From assembly GCA_943789465.1 (NCBI GenBank), contig CALSUF010000003.1, positions 1 through 64,000 on the forward strand: 64,000 nucleotides of DNA. The letters are read 5' to 3'. Shown here in pieces: positions 17,421-25,991 of the stretch. The notes beneath the pieces were generated by a model, which was given only the letters and a program-made list of their open reading frames with translations, was not told the origin of the DNA and ran no database searches. Numbering within the stretch: position 1 is the first letter of the stretch; the number at the start of each line of letters is the position of its first letter. The position numbers and the translations under genes are program-made. The stretch comes from an uncultured Flavobacteriaceae bacterium. GTDB taxonomy: Bacteria > Bacteroidota > Bacteroidia > Flavobacteriales > Flavobacteriaceae.

Positions 17421-18820
17421 GATGGCTTGTATTCTTTGGGGTTTTTATATCCCTTCACGCACAAAACAAGCAGCTGTTGTATGGATTTACAGAAGTTCCG
17501 CAACAGATACTTTTGAATCCAGGAGCTCAAGTTGATTACAGAGGATATATTGGTGTGCCTTTGCTGTCTCATATTCATTTTAACGCCGGTAGTACTGGGT
17601 TTTCTGCATTTGATGTTTTTGCAGATGATGGAAAGGATTTTAATCAAAAAATAAGGGATGTTGTTTATAAATTGGACTCCAAAGACTTTTTTGGATTTAA
17701 TCAGCAATTAGATATTTTTTCAGTTGGACTCAGTGTAAAAAAATCTTACGAAAAAACTTTTTTTATCTCCTTTGGAATGTATCAAGAATCTGATATATTT
17801 TCTTATTATCCAAAGGACTATGCTATTTTAGCTTATGAAGGTAATTACAATAATTTAAATAAGCGTTTTGATTTAGGTCAGTTGAATGTAAGTGCCGAAG
17901 TATTATCTGTTTTTCATGTAGGAGTGAATAAAAAAATCAATTCTAAATGGACATTAGGACTCAGGGGTAAAGTATATTCTAGTATTGCACAGGCGTCGTC
18001 TACAGACAATACAGGATCATTTATAACGGTTCCGGGCACCAATAACAACCTGAACCATATTTTTGATCTCGATATGAAATTACAAACTTCGGGAGTTTCT
18101 TTTTTGGAAGATCCTAGTGCTAATAAAGGTCTGGATATCCTAAAAAAACGACTTTTATTTGGTGGTAATCTAGGAGTGGGTATAGATGTTGGATTTACCC
18201 ATCAACCCTCACCAGAATGGACGGTAGATGCAAGTCTTCAAGATGTTGGTTTTATCAATTATTCTAAGGATGTCAAAAATTACATTTTAGATGGATATTT
18301 ACAATATGATGGAGTTCAATCGGTTTTTCCTCAAGTCACTTCAGGGCAAACAGCTCAAGATTATTGGGACGAAGTTGAGGATGATTTTGAGGAGCTATTT
18401 AAAATTGATAGTACTACAACGTCTTACACAAAATGGCGTCCAATAAAACTCAACAGTTCTGTGAGTTATAATTTTGGAAGAAAAGTAGATAAAGAATGTA
18501 ATTGTTTAAGCAAGTCAGATACGACATTTCAAAATAGAGTAGGGGCACATTTGTTTGCAATGAAACGTCCCAATCATTTACAATGGGCTCTGTCTGCTTT
18601 CTACTATCGAAAAATAGTTAAAGGCTTACAATTAAAAACATCTTATACAGTTGATGCGTATTCCTTTAAAAATGTTGGGCTTGGCGCGTCTGCCGCTTTG
18701 GGATCAGTACAGTTTTATGTCATGGCAGATAATTTATTGAGTTATCAAAATTTAGCCAAATCACAAAGTGTATCTTTACAATTAGGTTTTAACTATATAT
18801 TTAAAAACAATGAAAACTAA
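17417..18820 (+). CDS. DUF5723-like outer-membrane protein
   Basis: A 467-residue secreted protein. A short signal peptide ends near SLHA|QNK. The rest looks like an outer-membrane beta-barrel: alternating hydrophobic/polar strands, many Tyr and Gly, and a final strand QLGFNYIFKNN. The features LLYGFTEVPQQILLNPG and FGMYQESDIF recall the DUF5723 family of Bacteroidota. Function unknown. It overlaps the upstream lipoprotein by 4 bases and the downstream gene by 11. Confidence 0.7.
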   Translation: MRWLVFFGVFISLHAQNKQLLYGFTEVPQQILLNPGAQVDYRGYIGVPLLSHIHFNAGSTGFSAFDVFADDGKDFNQKIRDVVYKLDSKDFFGFNQQLDIFSVGLSVKKSYEKTFFISFGMYQESDIFSYYPKDYAILAYEGNYNNLNKRFDLGQLNVSAEVLSVFHVGVNKKINSKWTLGLRGKVYSSIAQASSTDNTGSFITVPGTNNNLNHIFDLDMKLQTSGVSFLEDPSANKGLDILKKRLLFGGNLGVGIDVGFTHQPSPEWTVDASLQDVGFINYSKDVKNYILDGYLQYDGVQSVFPQVTSGQTAQDYWDEVEDDFEELFKIDSTTTSYTKWRPIKLNSSVSYNFGRKVDKECNCLSKSDTTFQNRVGAHLFAMKRPNHLQWALSAFYYRKIVKGLQLKTSYTVDAYSFKNVGLGASAALGSVQFYVMADNLLSYQNLAKSQSVSLQLGFNYIFKNNEN

Positions 18821-19592
18821 AATTTATATTTTCCTTCTAGTTTTGAGTGCTACGATGAGTTCGTGGGCTCAATTGAGTATCAATGATTATAAATACGTTT
18901 CAGTTCCAGATAAATTTGATTTTTTAAAATCAAATGATGAGTATCAACTGAACTCATTGACTGTTTTTTTACTCGAAAAACAAGGGTTTACAGTGTTGGA
19001 TAAATCGGTTAATTATCCAATGGATTTAGCTCAAAATAATTGTTTGAAGTTAAACGCAAATGTGCTAAAAATTAAAGGGTTTTTGTTCTCAAAACTCCAG
19101 CTGGTATTAACCGATTGTGAAAATAGGGTTGTTTTTTCTTCCGAAATTGGAAAATCGAAACTTAAGAATTATCAGAAAGCCTATCATGAAGCGCTCCGAA
19201 ATGCTTTTGCATTAAGTACATTTAATTATGCGTACAATGGATCTAACGTTTCAGCTGCGATGCCCGAACCTCCAAAAACGATTGCAAAGTCCACTCCAGT
19301 AATCGTTACAGAAATTGCTGTAAAAAAGCAAGATATCCAAGAAGTGATAGAAGTGTCGGATTCTTCTATTGAAGCTGTTGTGGGCTTGCTCATTCAACAA
19401 ACCAATTCGGGCTATGATTTTATAGATTCAATTTCAAAAACCATTAAATTTTCTACACACGCAACCTTGTTTGACAATGTATATATTATTGACGGGCAAG
19501 AAGGAATTATTTATAAACGTGGACAAAACTGGGTTCGTGAATATATCGAAAATGGCAATACTACAATTGAGGCGTTGAACATTCAACGCTAG
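18810..19592 (+). CDS. Hypothetical secreted protein
   Basis: A 260-residue protein with a clear Sec signal peptide (IYIFLLVLSATMSSWA|QLS). The mature part begins with a conserved-looking DYKYVSVPDKFDFLKSNDEYQLNSLT segment and contains a Pro/Val-rich linker around residues 150-170. No recognised domain. It overlaps the barrel gene by 11 bases and its tail overlaps rarA by 4. It probably works in the periplasm with the two upstream gene products. Confidence 0.65.
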   Translation: MKTKIYIFLLVLSATMSSWAQLSINDYKYVSVPDKFDFLKSNDEYQLNSLTVFLLEKQGFTVLDKSVNYPMDLAQNNCLKLNANVLKIKGFLFSKLQLVLTDCENRVVFSSEIGKSKLKNYQKAYHEALRNAFALSTFNYAYNGSNVSAAMPEPPKTIAKSTPVIVTEIAVKKQDIQEVIEVSDSSIEAVVGLLIQQTNSGYDFIDSISKTIKFSTHATLFDNVYIIDGQEGIIYKRGQNWVREYIENGNTTIEALNIQR

Positions 19593-20866
19593 GAATTATA
19601 TTTGTCTTTCCAACGTTGTTTTAAAAAGTCTTTTTGTGCATTTTCACGGGCATTATTCCCAGGTTTGTAAAACTGTGTATTTTCGATGCCCTCAGGCAAG
19701 AACTCTTGTGTTACAAAATTGAGGTCGTAATTGTGGGCATACTTATATGACTCCCCGTAGCCCAAATCTTTCATTAATTTAGTTGGCGCGTTCCGAATTT
19801 CTAAGGGTACTGCCAAATTTCCTGTATTTTTCACCACGTCAATAGCTTGATTGATAGCTGCATAGGCAGCATTACTTTTTGGCGAACATGCCAAGTAAGT
19901 AGTGCATTGACTCAAGATGATACGACTTTCAGGCATGCCAATCGCAGCAACAGATTGAAAGGTACTGTTTGCTAACACCAAAGCTGTTGGGTTAGCATTT
20001 CCAATATCTTCACTTGCAAGTATGAGCAGACGTCTTGCAATAAATTTAGGATCCTCGCCACCTTCAAGCATGCGCGCTAACCAATAGACGGCAGCGTTGG
20101 GGTCGCTGCCACGAATGGATTTAATAAAGGCCGAAATAATATCGTAATGCTGATCGCCTGTTTTGTCATATAAAACCGTACTGTTTTGAACTTTGTCTAG
20201 TACCAATTGGTTTGTAATGGTCACTTTGGTAGCACTTTCAGAATTGACAATCAATTCAAAAATATTGAGTAATTTCCGAGCATCCCCACCTGATAATCGT
20301 AACAATGCTTCGGCTTCTAGGAGTTTAATGTTCTTTTTTGAAAGCTCTTCATCCGTTTCTATTGCACGTTTTAGTAACGCCTCTAAATCGTTGGTGTCAA
20401 AAGGTTTTAAGGTATACACCTGACAACGGGAAAGGAGGGCAGAGATGACTTCAAAACTCGGGTTTTCTGTGGTGGCACCAATCAGCGTCACCCAACCTTT
20501 TTCAACGGCTTGTAGTAGTGAATCTTGTTGTGATTTGCTAAAACGATGAATTTCATCTATGAATAAAATAGGGTTTTTGGTGGTAAACAAACCGCCGCTT
20601 TGTTTTGCTTTTTCAATGACTTCTCGCACATCTTTGACGCCTGAACTGATGGCACTTAAGGTATAAAAAGGGCGTTCGGACTCGGTAGCAATGATGGTGG
20701 CAAGGGTTGTTTTACCAATGCCGGGAGGACCCCAAAAAATCATGGAGGGAATCAGTCCTTGTTTTAAAGCTTGGGTTAATGCTCCGTTGGGTCCAATAAG
20801 GTGAGACTGACTGATGTAGTCTGTCAATTTTTTGGGACGTAAGCGTTCTGCTAAGGGTGCATTCAT
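19589..20866 (-). CDS. rarA: Replication-associated recombination protein A (MgsA/RarA AAA+ ATPase)
   Basis: A 425-residue clamp-loader-like AAA+ ATPase acting at stalled replication forks. Walker A is GPPGIGKTT, Walker B is LFIDEIHRF, and sensor 1 lies in [10 protein letters not shown]. The C-terminal tetramerisation region contains [22 protein letters not shown], typical of RarA. Start [12 protein letters not shown] is the standard N-terminus. It converges with the secreted-protein gene and diverges from the rhomboid gene. Confidence 0.96.
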   Translation of the reverse strand: MNAPLAERLRPKKLTDYISQSHLIGPNGALTQALKQGLIPSMIFWGPPGIGKTTLATIIATESERPFYTLSAISSGVKDVREVIEKAKQSGGLFTTKNPILFIDEIHRFSKSQQDSLLQAVEKGWVTLIGATTENPSFEVISALLSRCQVYTLKPFDTNDLEALLKRAIETDEELSKKNIKLLEAEALLRLSGGDARKLLNIFELIVNSESATKVTITNQLVLDKVQNSTVLYDKTGDQHYDIISAFIKSIRGSDPNAAVYWLARMLEGGEDPKFIARRLLILASEDIGNANPTALVLANSTFQSVAAIGMPESRIILSQCTTYLACSPKSNAAYAAINQAIDVVKNTGNLAVPLEIRNAPTKLMKDLGYGESYKYAHNYDLNFVTQEFLPEGIENTQFYKPGNNARENAQKDFLKQRWKDKYNS

Positions 20867-20963
20867 TTTACAAAACTAAAGTTTTTTTTTATATTAAGGT
20901 GACATTCTAACATATTGCCTTTTTTTGGCGAGTTATTTGCTAGAGTTTATTAAATTTATAAGT

Positions 20964-21695
20964 ATGAATCCACAACAACCGTTTCGATTTTCTGCGGGTG
21001 TAATCGGCTATCCGATCGCATTTGTCTTGTTAATTTGGACTGTGTTTTGGGTTGAACTTCGGTTTGGATTTAGATGGAATGATTTGGGAGTTTACCCAAG
21101 AACTTTAACGGGGTTAAGAGGTGTTGTTTTTAGTCCTTTTATTCATGGAAGTTTAGAGCATTTATACCACAATTCTACGCCTTTGTTGGTGTTGTCAATG
21201 GCGCTCTTTTATTTTTATCGCCCGATGGCGTGGAAGGTTATTTTATATGGCATTTTATGTTCTGGGCTTTCTACTTGGATTATTGGAGGTTACGGGTATC
21301 ATATTGGCGCCAGTGGACTTGTTTATGTGTTGATGAGTTTTATGCTCTTTAAAGGTCTTTTTTCTAAGCATTATAGATTAACGGCACTTTCGTTTGCTGT
21401 TATTTTTTTATACGGTAGTATGTTGTGGTATGTATTCCCGATTAAGGAGAATATGTCTTGGGAAGGGCATCTGTCAGGATTGGTGGTTGGGTTTGTGTTT
21501 GCTCTCATTTTTAAGACCGCTATTGCGAAACCTCCTACATATATTTGGGAAGCCGAGCATTATGACGAATCCCAAGATCCTTTTTTACAACACTTTGATG
21601 CGGATGGAAATTTTATAGAAGTCTTAGAGGAAGAACTCCCTAATGGAGACTCTGCCTTAGAAATACGTTATAACTTTAAAGAAAAGGACGTTTAG
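20964..21695 (+). CDS. Rhomboid family intramembrane serine protease
   Basis: A 243-residue polytopic membrane protease that cleaves transmembrane substrates. The catalytic Ser is in GASGLVY and the His in WEGHLSG, and the H-x3-H-x3-N type segment is HGSLEHLYHN. About six membrane helices are followed by a soluble acidic tail of ~55 residues. A longer reading from TTG 20925 adds 13 unlike residues; ATG 20964 (MNPQQPFRF) is preferred. Its stop overlaps rlmB's stop by 4 bases. Substrate unknown. Confidence 0.9.
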   Translation: MNPQQPFRFSAGVIGYPIAFVLLIWTVFWVELRFGFRWNDLGVYPRTLTGLRGVVFSPFIHGSLEHLYHNSTPLLVLSMALFYFYRPMAWKVILYGILCSGLSTWIIGGYGYHIGASGLVYVLMSFMLFKGLFSKHYRLTALSFAVIFLYGSMLWYVFPIKENMSWEGHLSGLVVGFVFALIFKTAIAKPPTYIWEAEHYDESQDPFLQHFDADGNFIEVLEEELPNGDSALEIRYNFKEKDV

Positions 21696-22426
21696 AGGCG
21701 TTGTCTGACAGCTTCGTAAAGAAAAGCACCACATGCTACAGAAACATTTAAAGAGGCAATACTGCCGTACATAGGGAGTTTTGCTTTGTCGTCTACCAGT
21801 TTTAAAATAGAAGGGTTGATACCTCTATCTTCAGAACCCATAATAAGGGCACATCCTTGTTTAAAATTGATATCGTAAATAGTGTTTTCTGTTTTTTCGG
21901 TGGCTGCAATCACTTTTATATCGGAGGCTTGTAAATAAAACATAGCGTCTTTGATATGGTCTACTTTACAAATGGGAATATTAAATACGGCTCCTGCACT
22001 TGTTTTAACGGTATCTCCGTTTATGGGAGCTCCACCACTTTTTTGTATGATGATGCCATCCACGCCTGTACACTCGGCAGTTCTGATGATGGCTCCAAAA
22101 TTACGTACATCACTGAGTTGATCGAGGAGTAGAAACAACGGATTTTCTTTGGTTTCTTTGACGGCTGTGATCAATTCTTCTAAATCATAAAATCCGATAG
22201 GAGACATATTGGCAACGGCTCCTTGATGGTTATGTGGGGTTAAGCGGTTTAGTTTTTCAACAGGAACGTACGAAAAGTTGATATTTTGTTTTCGTAATAA
22301 TTTTTCTAACTCTGTGTACAGTTCGCCACTGAGTCCTTTTTGTAAAAAAACCTTGTCTATGTTGTTTTCAGCTTCCACAGCTTCAATGATGGCACGAAGG
22401 CCGTATATTTTGGTTTCTTTTTCCAT
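21692..22426 (-). CDS. rlmB: 23S rRNA (guanosine(2251)-2'-O)-methyltransferase RlmB
   Basis: A SpoU/TrmH-family knotted methyltransferase of 244 residues. An N-terminal substrate-binding domain (KIYGLRAIIEAVEAENNIDKVFLQKG) precedes the SPOUT core with DQLSDVRNFGAIIRTAE, MGSEDRGI and the motif 3 SLNVSVACG. These features match RlmB, which modifies G2251 in the peptidyl-transferase P loop. Other TrmH paralogues are possible, but the motif set and length fit RlmB best. Confidence 0.9.
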   Translation of the reverse strand: MEKETKIYGLRAIIEAVEAENNIDKVFLQKGLSGELYTELEKLLRKQNINFSYVPVEKLNRLTPHNHQGAVANMSPIGFYDLEELITAVKETKENPLFLLLDQLSDVRNFGAIIRTAECTGVDGIIIQKSGGAPINGDTVKTSAGAVFNIPICKVDHIKDAMFYLQASDIKVIAATEKTENTIYDINFKQGCALIMGSEDRGINPSILKLVDDKAKLPMYGSIASLNVSVACGAFLYEAVRQRL

Positions 22427-22476
22427 GGCGTAAAAGTAAGGAATCGAATGAAAACGGGGGCTAAAATAGGGGTATA

Positions 22477-22505
22477 AAAAAATCCCGCATTTGCGGGATT
22501 TTTAA
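22477..22505 (-). terminator. Rho-independent terminator, end of SusCD locus C
   Basis: AATCCCGCA and TGCGGGATT form a perfect 9-bp stem with a TT loop (22481-22500), with an A run on one side and a T run on the other. It lies 20 bases after the last gene of locus C on the minus strand and could also stop transcription from the plus strand. Confidence 0.9.
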
Positions 22506-22525
22506 GTGTGTATATTTAAAACGGT

Positions 22526-23413
22526 TTAGAGTCCTTCAATCACGTAAGTGATATCGTTTGATTCTCCTCCGAGTTTAGTAATTGTACCGATGAATCCATT
22601 AGCATCAATACTCGATTCTATTTGGGTTACTGTACCATTTTGGTCTGTTGCTGTAAACATATAATCTACAGCTCCTGTATTATAGTATGCCTGAATATAA
22701 ATACCATATTCGCCATCAGGGTTCCAATTCCCATTGAAAAAGTCACCTTCAAATCTACTTCCTGAGGTAGAAGATTCATAAGTAGTGTTAGTAGAATCTA
22801 AGACATATAGGTCTAAATCTACATTATCAGAGTCAGCCCAATCTAAAGAGATTGTTAACCAAGGTTCAACGACACCATCATTCCATCCTGGTAAATCTGC
22901 TCCTGCAGCACCAGTATAATCAACTGGGTAGGGAGCATTGTAACTTCCATTCGTTTGAAGGAATGTCAAAAAAGTAGCATCAGAAGTCATGACATAAGGA
23001 TCATCTCCTTCAGCCAATGCAATTCCTGAAATACTCATTTTAGCATAGTCTGCAATTCCAAAAAAATCAGCCGCTAAATCTGTTGATCCTGGCATTGCTA
23101 TAGATCCTGTTCCTGTTGTTTCTCCAGCAGCAATAGTTACATACGCTTTAGAAACACTTTGGTTTACTTCTAAGTCACTTAAGCCTGCTATTGCAGATAC
23201 TTCAACTGAAGCATCTGTGTCAAAACTTTGTGGAATCGTTACGCTAAAAGCAATTAATGATCCAGCAGTTGCTTTTGTTCTTGATGGAGTTAGTGTTCCC
23301 ACTAATTCCGTTTTGGCTTCTGTATCTTGGTATTCTCTGGAGAACTCATCATCTCCACAAGACATCATAGACAAAATAGCCATTGCAATGATACTATATT
23401 TATATGTTTTCAT
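22526..23413 (-). CDS. Hypothetical surface lipoprotein of SusCD locus C
   Basis: A 295-residue protein with a type II signal peptide (lipidated C19 in MMSCGDDEF). The acidic GDDE after the Cys resembles the Bacteroidota lipoprotein surface-export signal. The mature protein begins with a beta-sandwich-like region (SLIAFSVTIPQSFDTDASVEV). Its second half (ISLDWADSDNVDLDLYVLDS, WNPDGEYGIYIQAYYN) resembles domains that recur in secreted Bacteroidota proteins. It is last in locus C, 22 bases after the preceding lipoprotein. Likely a surface accessory of the SusCD pair; ligand unknown. Confidence 0.7.
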   Translation of the reverse strand: MKTYKYSIIAMAILSMMSCGDDEFSREYQDTEAKTELVGTLTPSRTKATAGSLIAFSVTIPQSFDTDASVEVSAIAGLSDLEVNQSVSKAYVTIAAGETTGTGSIAMPGSTDLAADFFGIADYAKMSISGIALAEGDDPYVMTSDATFLTFLQTNGSYNAPYPVDYTGAAGADLPGWNDGVVEPWLTISLDWADSDNVDLDLYVLDSTNTTYESSTSGSRFEGDFFNGNWNPDGEYGIYIQAYYNTGAVDYMFTATDQNGTVTQIESSIDANGFIGTITKLGGESNDITYVIEGL

Positions 23414-23435
23414 AATTTTATTTATTTTAAGTTAA

Positions 23436-24368
23436 TTAAGATCCTAAATCCGTGTCACACAAGATCAATAGTCCTGCTGGTTGATTTGCTCCGTATTCTC
23501 CAATTAAGGTTCCATCTGGTGCGTAAATTTCAAATGAAATCTCTCCATACGCATCTCCTGGAAATTCCCATAGGACGTCTGATGCACCTGCTGGAATATC
23601 AACATAACCAGTCGCGTCATAGTAATCACCTACTACACAAAAGTCAGCTTGATTGAAATTTATATAACCTCCAGAAGAAGTATATAAGGTACACATAGCC
23701 ACCTCAGTTACTTCCCCGTCAATAGTAATCATGATACCATTACCACCGTTACCATCGTTAGTTTGCCATCCATCACCATAAGAATCATGCATTTCGATTC
23801 TGTATTGTCCTGGATCAGAAGGAGGACAAGCAATTGCCATTATAAAGTTCATAGCACTGTTGTAAGCCGTTTTGGTAAGTAGATTAGCATCGGTATTACC
23901 TAAACCAACAACATTCATGTCTTCATCATACGATTGTGCTTCTCCAATAAAAACAGTTCCATCGTTTGTAGTAATACGTGCAATGAAAGTGAACGAATCT
24001 CCAAAACTTAAAGTTTCAACAGGTACATCAATAGCGTCTGCTATTTTTTGACTTGTAATTGAGATAGTTCCTGGAAAACTTGTGATTGATTGGAAGTTGT
24101 CATTTGAGTATATTGTTCCAGCAAGGTTTGCTGACAACATAAGTCTGTATTCAGCTATGTTATTGTTAGCGTCATACACATCAGCTGTTGCAGAAATGTT
24201 TATAGGATCTGAGTAAAGTTGACCAATGCCAGTTCCTTCAACAAATTTTGCAAATCCACCATTCTCTAGTTCGTAGAGAGCAGGGTTGTTAACTGTACTT
24301 TCATCAGTACAAGATTGGGACAGCGTTAAAGCTAAAACCCCAACTATTAAATATTTTATTTTTTTCAT
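23436..24368 (-). CDS. Hypothetical surface lipoprotein of SusCD locus C, with DSYGDG module
   Basis: A 310-residue lipoprotein (lipidated C20, followed by TDE). An N-terminal SusE-like stretch is followed by a C-terminal module. That module starts near QYRIEMHDSYGDGWQ and has repeated Asp/Gly turns, three cysteines and beta-strand patterning. The D-S-Y-G-D-G motif recurs in many secreted Bacteroidota proteins and also in the locus B lipoprotein at 30398-31155. It lies 14 bases after SusD-C. Probably surface exposed and involved in ligand capture; substrate not evident. Confidence 0.7.
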   Translation of the reverse strand: MKKIKYLIVGVLALTLSQSCTDESTVNNPALYELENGGFAKFVEGTGIGQLYSDPINISATADVYDANNNIAEYRLMLSANLAGTIYSNDNFQSITSFPGTISITSQKIADAIDVPVETLSFGDSFTFIARITTNDGTVFIGEAQSYDEDMNVVGLGNTDANLLTKTAYNSAMNFIMAIACPPSDPGQYRIEMHDSYGDGWQTNDGNGGNGIMITIDGEVTEVAMCTLYTSSGGYINFNQADFCVVGDYYDATGYVDIPAGASDVLWEFPGDAYGEISFEIYAPDGTLIGEYGANQPAGLLILCDTDLGS

Positions 24369-24382
24369 AATGTCTTATTTAT

Positions 24383-25981
24383 TTAGTTAATAAAGCCTGC
24401 AGCATTAGTATCCCAGAATACTTGATCTGTAAGCATTTTTTGAACCAATGCTGGATTGTCATTTGAATTTAGTTCAGAAGACGGTAAGAAATAACTTCTA
24501 GGGAAGTCTGTATTAGATTCTACTGAGTATCCTAAATCAGGATATCCTGTTCTTCTGTAGTTATTGTAAGATTCAACACTGTTACCCCATAGTGCAATGT
24601 GGTATTCTCTAATGATGATTGCTAACTTTTCTTCTTCAGAAGTAGCTGCATCATATTCATCAGAAACATAGGTTGTGTATGCTGCTTTGTCTGCTGCAAG
24701 CATGCTAATAGCACTAACAGCTTCTACTTTAGCAAATGATTGTGCAATTGCTTCCATTAGGTATGTTTTAGCATCTCCAGTTGCACCTATTCCTGCTGGT
24801 GCTGGTAAAGCTGCTTCTGCTAACATAAAGTGAACAAAAGAACTTAGCATCACCGGGTGAATTCCTGCCCCTTTTAAACCATCAGCATCTGATGTTAAAG
24901 TGTTATTTAGACCAGTATCAAACTGTCCACCTCCAGGGTAAATCCCGAATGTAGTTCTGTTGTTACCATCATTAGGAATTCCTTCGTCATCCGCATGATC
25001 TCTACCCCAATAACCATCTCCTAAGTAGCAATACTGGTAATCAGCACTACCATCACAAGGTAATAAGTCATCTACAGGATCTGAAAGATCTTGTCTGAAC
25101 AAGTAGTAAGTTATTCTTGGATCTACTATAGTTTTATCATCTTTTAAAAGATAAATAAAGTTATTACTCATGTACGTGTTTCCAGCACCTGAGATATAGG
25201 CATCTCTAAAGAAAGGATGTCTTGTATCTGGATTTGTAATACTCGTTCCATACTGAACTTGTAAATCGTCAGCAGCTGTAGAAATAAAGTTTCCAGCAGT
25301 TACGATTGCATTCATTGCAGTAGCTTGAGCAGAAGTTAAAACTAATTTGGATTGTAAATACATTTTTAGTTTTAATGTATTTGCAACTTTTATCCATTTG
25401 TTAACATCACCATCAAAGTAGATGTCTTCAAATGCACTGGTGTTTGTAGCATTTAAATTAACAATAGCTTCATCTAAAAGCGCATAAGCAGCATCGTAAA
25501 TTGATTCTCCAGAGTCTAAGTTTGGACTTGGAAATTCGCTATTTACAGCTTCACTATATACAGCTGTACCTATATAATCAACTAAGTTTACATAAGCAAA
25601 AGCTTCTAGAACTTGCCCTACACCAACATGGTTAGGAAGCGTTTGTTCGCTAGCAATGTTTGATAACAGCTCTAAGTTTGCTGTAATTGAGTAAGCACTA
25701 CTCCAAGCTGAGTTCATTGTGCCAGCTCCAGAAGCAGCGGCATAAGTTCCAAATTGGTTTACGTGTCTTACGGCACCACTACTAATTGAACTTAAAGTTG
25801 AATGCTGTCCAGCAAAGCTCAATTGTATGTTGTTTAGTATGTAATTAGGATCCGAAGAATCTAATGTTAAACTATTAGGATCGTCATTAATGTCTAACCG
25901 TGTTGTTTCACATGAAAACGTAAGTGTTAAGAGTAAAACAGCAGTCAGTAATTGAATTGTTTTTGAAATATTTTTTTTCAT
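24383..25981 (-). CDS. SusD/RagB-like nutrient-binding lipoprotein (locus C)
   Basis: A 532-residue SusD-family lipoprotein that caps its SusC partner on the cell surface and binds ligand. The type II signal peptide has lipidated C24 (LTFSCETT). The sequence after it (DINDDPNSLTLDSSDPNYILNNIQLSFAG) and the TPR-like helices (VGVGQVLEAFAYVNLVDYIGTAVYSEA) are typical of the SusD-like subgroup found with non-glycan or unassigned uptake systems. It starts 10 bases after SusC-C, the usual order. Ligand unknown. Confidence 0.9.
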   Translation of the reverse strand: MKKNISKTIQLLTAVLLLTLTFSCETTRLDINDDPNSLTLDSSDPNYILNNIQLSFAGQHSTLSSISSGAVRHVNQFGTYAAASGAGTMNSAWSSAYSITANLELLSNIASEQTLPNHVGVGQVLEAFAYVNLVDYIGTAVYSEAVNSEFPSPNLDSGESIYDAAYALLDEAIVNLNATNTSAFEDIYFDGDVNKWIKVANTLKLKMYLQSKLVLTSAQATAMNAIVTAGNFISTAADDLQVQYGTSITNPDTRHPFFRDAYISGAGNTYMSNNFIYLLKDDKTIVDPRITYYLFRQDLSDPVDDLLPCDGSADYQYCYLGDGYWGRDHADDEGIPNDGNNRTTFGIYPGGGQFDTGLNNTLTSDADGLKGAGIHPVMLSSFVHFMLAEAALPAPAGIGATGDAKTYLMEAIAQSFAKVEAVSAISMLAADKAAYTTYVSDEYDAATSEEEKLAIIIREYHIALWGNSVESYNNYRRTGYPDLGYSVESNTDFPRSYFLPSSELNSNDNPALVQKMLTDQVFWDTNAAGFIN

Positions 25982-25991
25982 GAGTTCTTAA

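Noticed and set aside
20925-20963. TTG-initiated longer rhomboid protein
   Set aside because: The extra 13 residues are not needed by the family and ATG 20964 gives a normal N-terminus.
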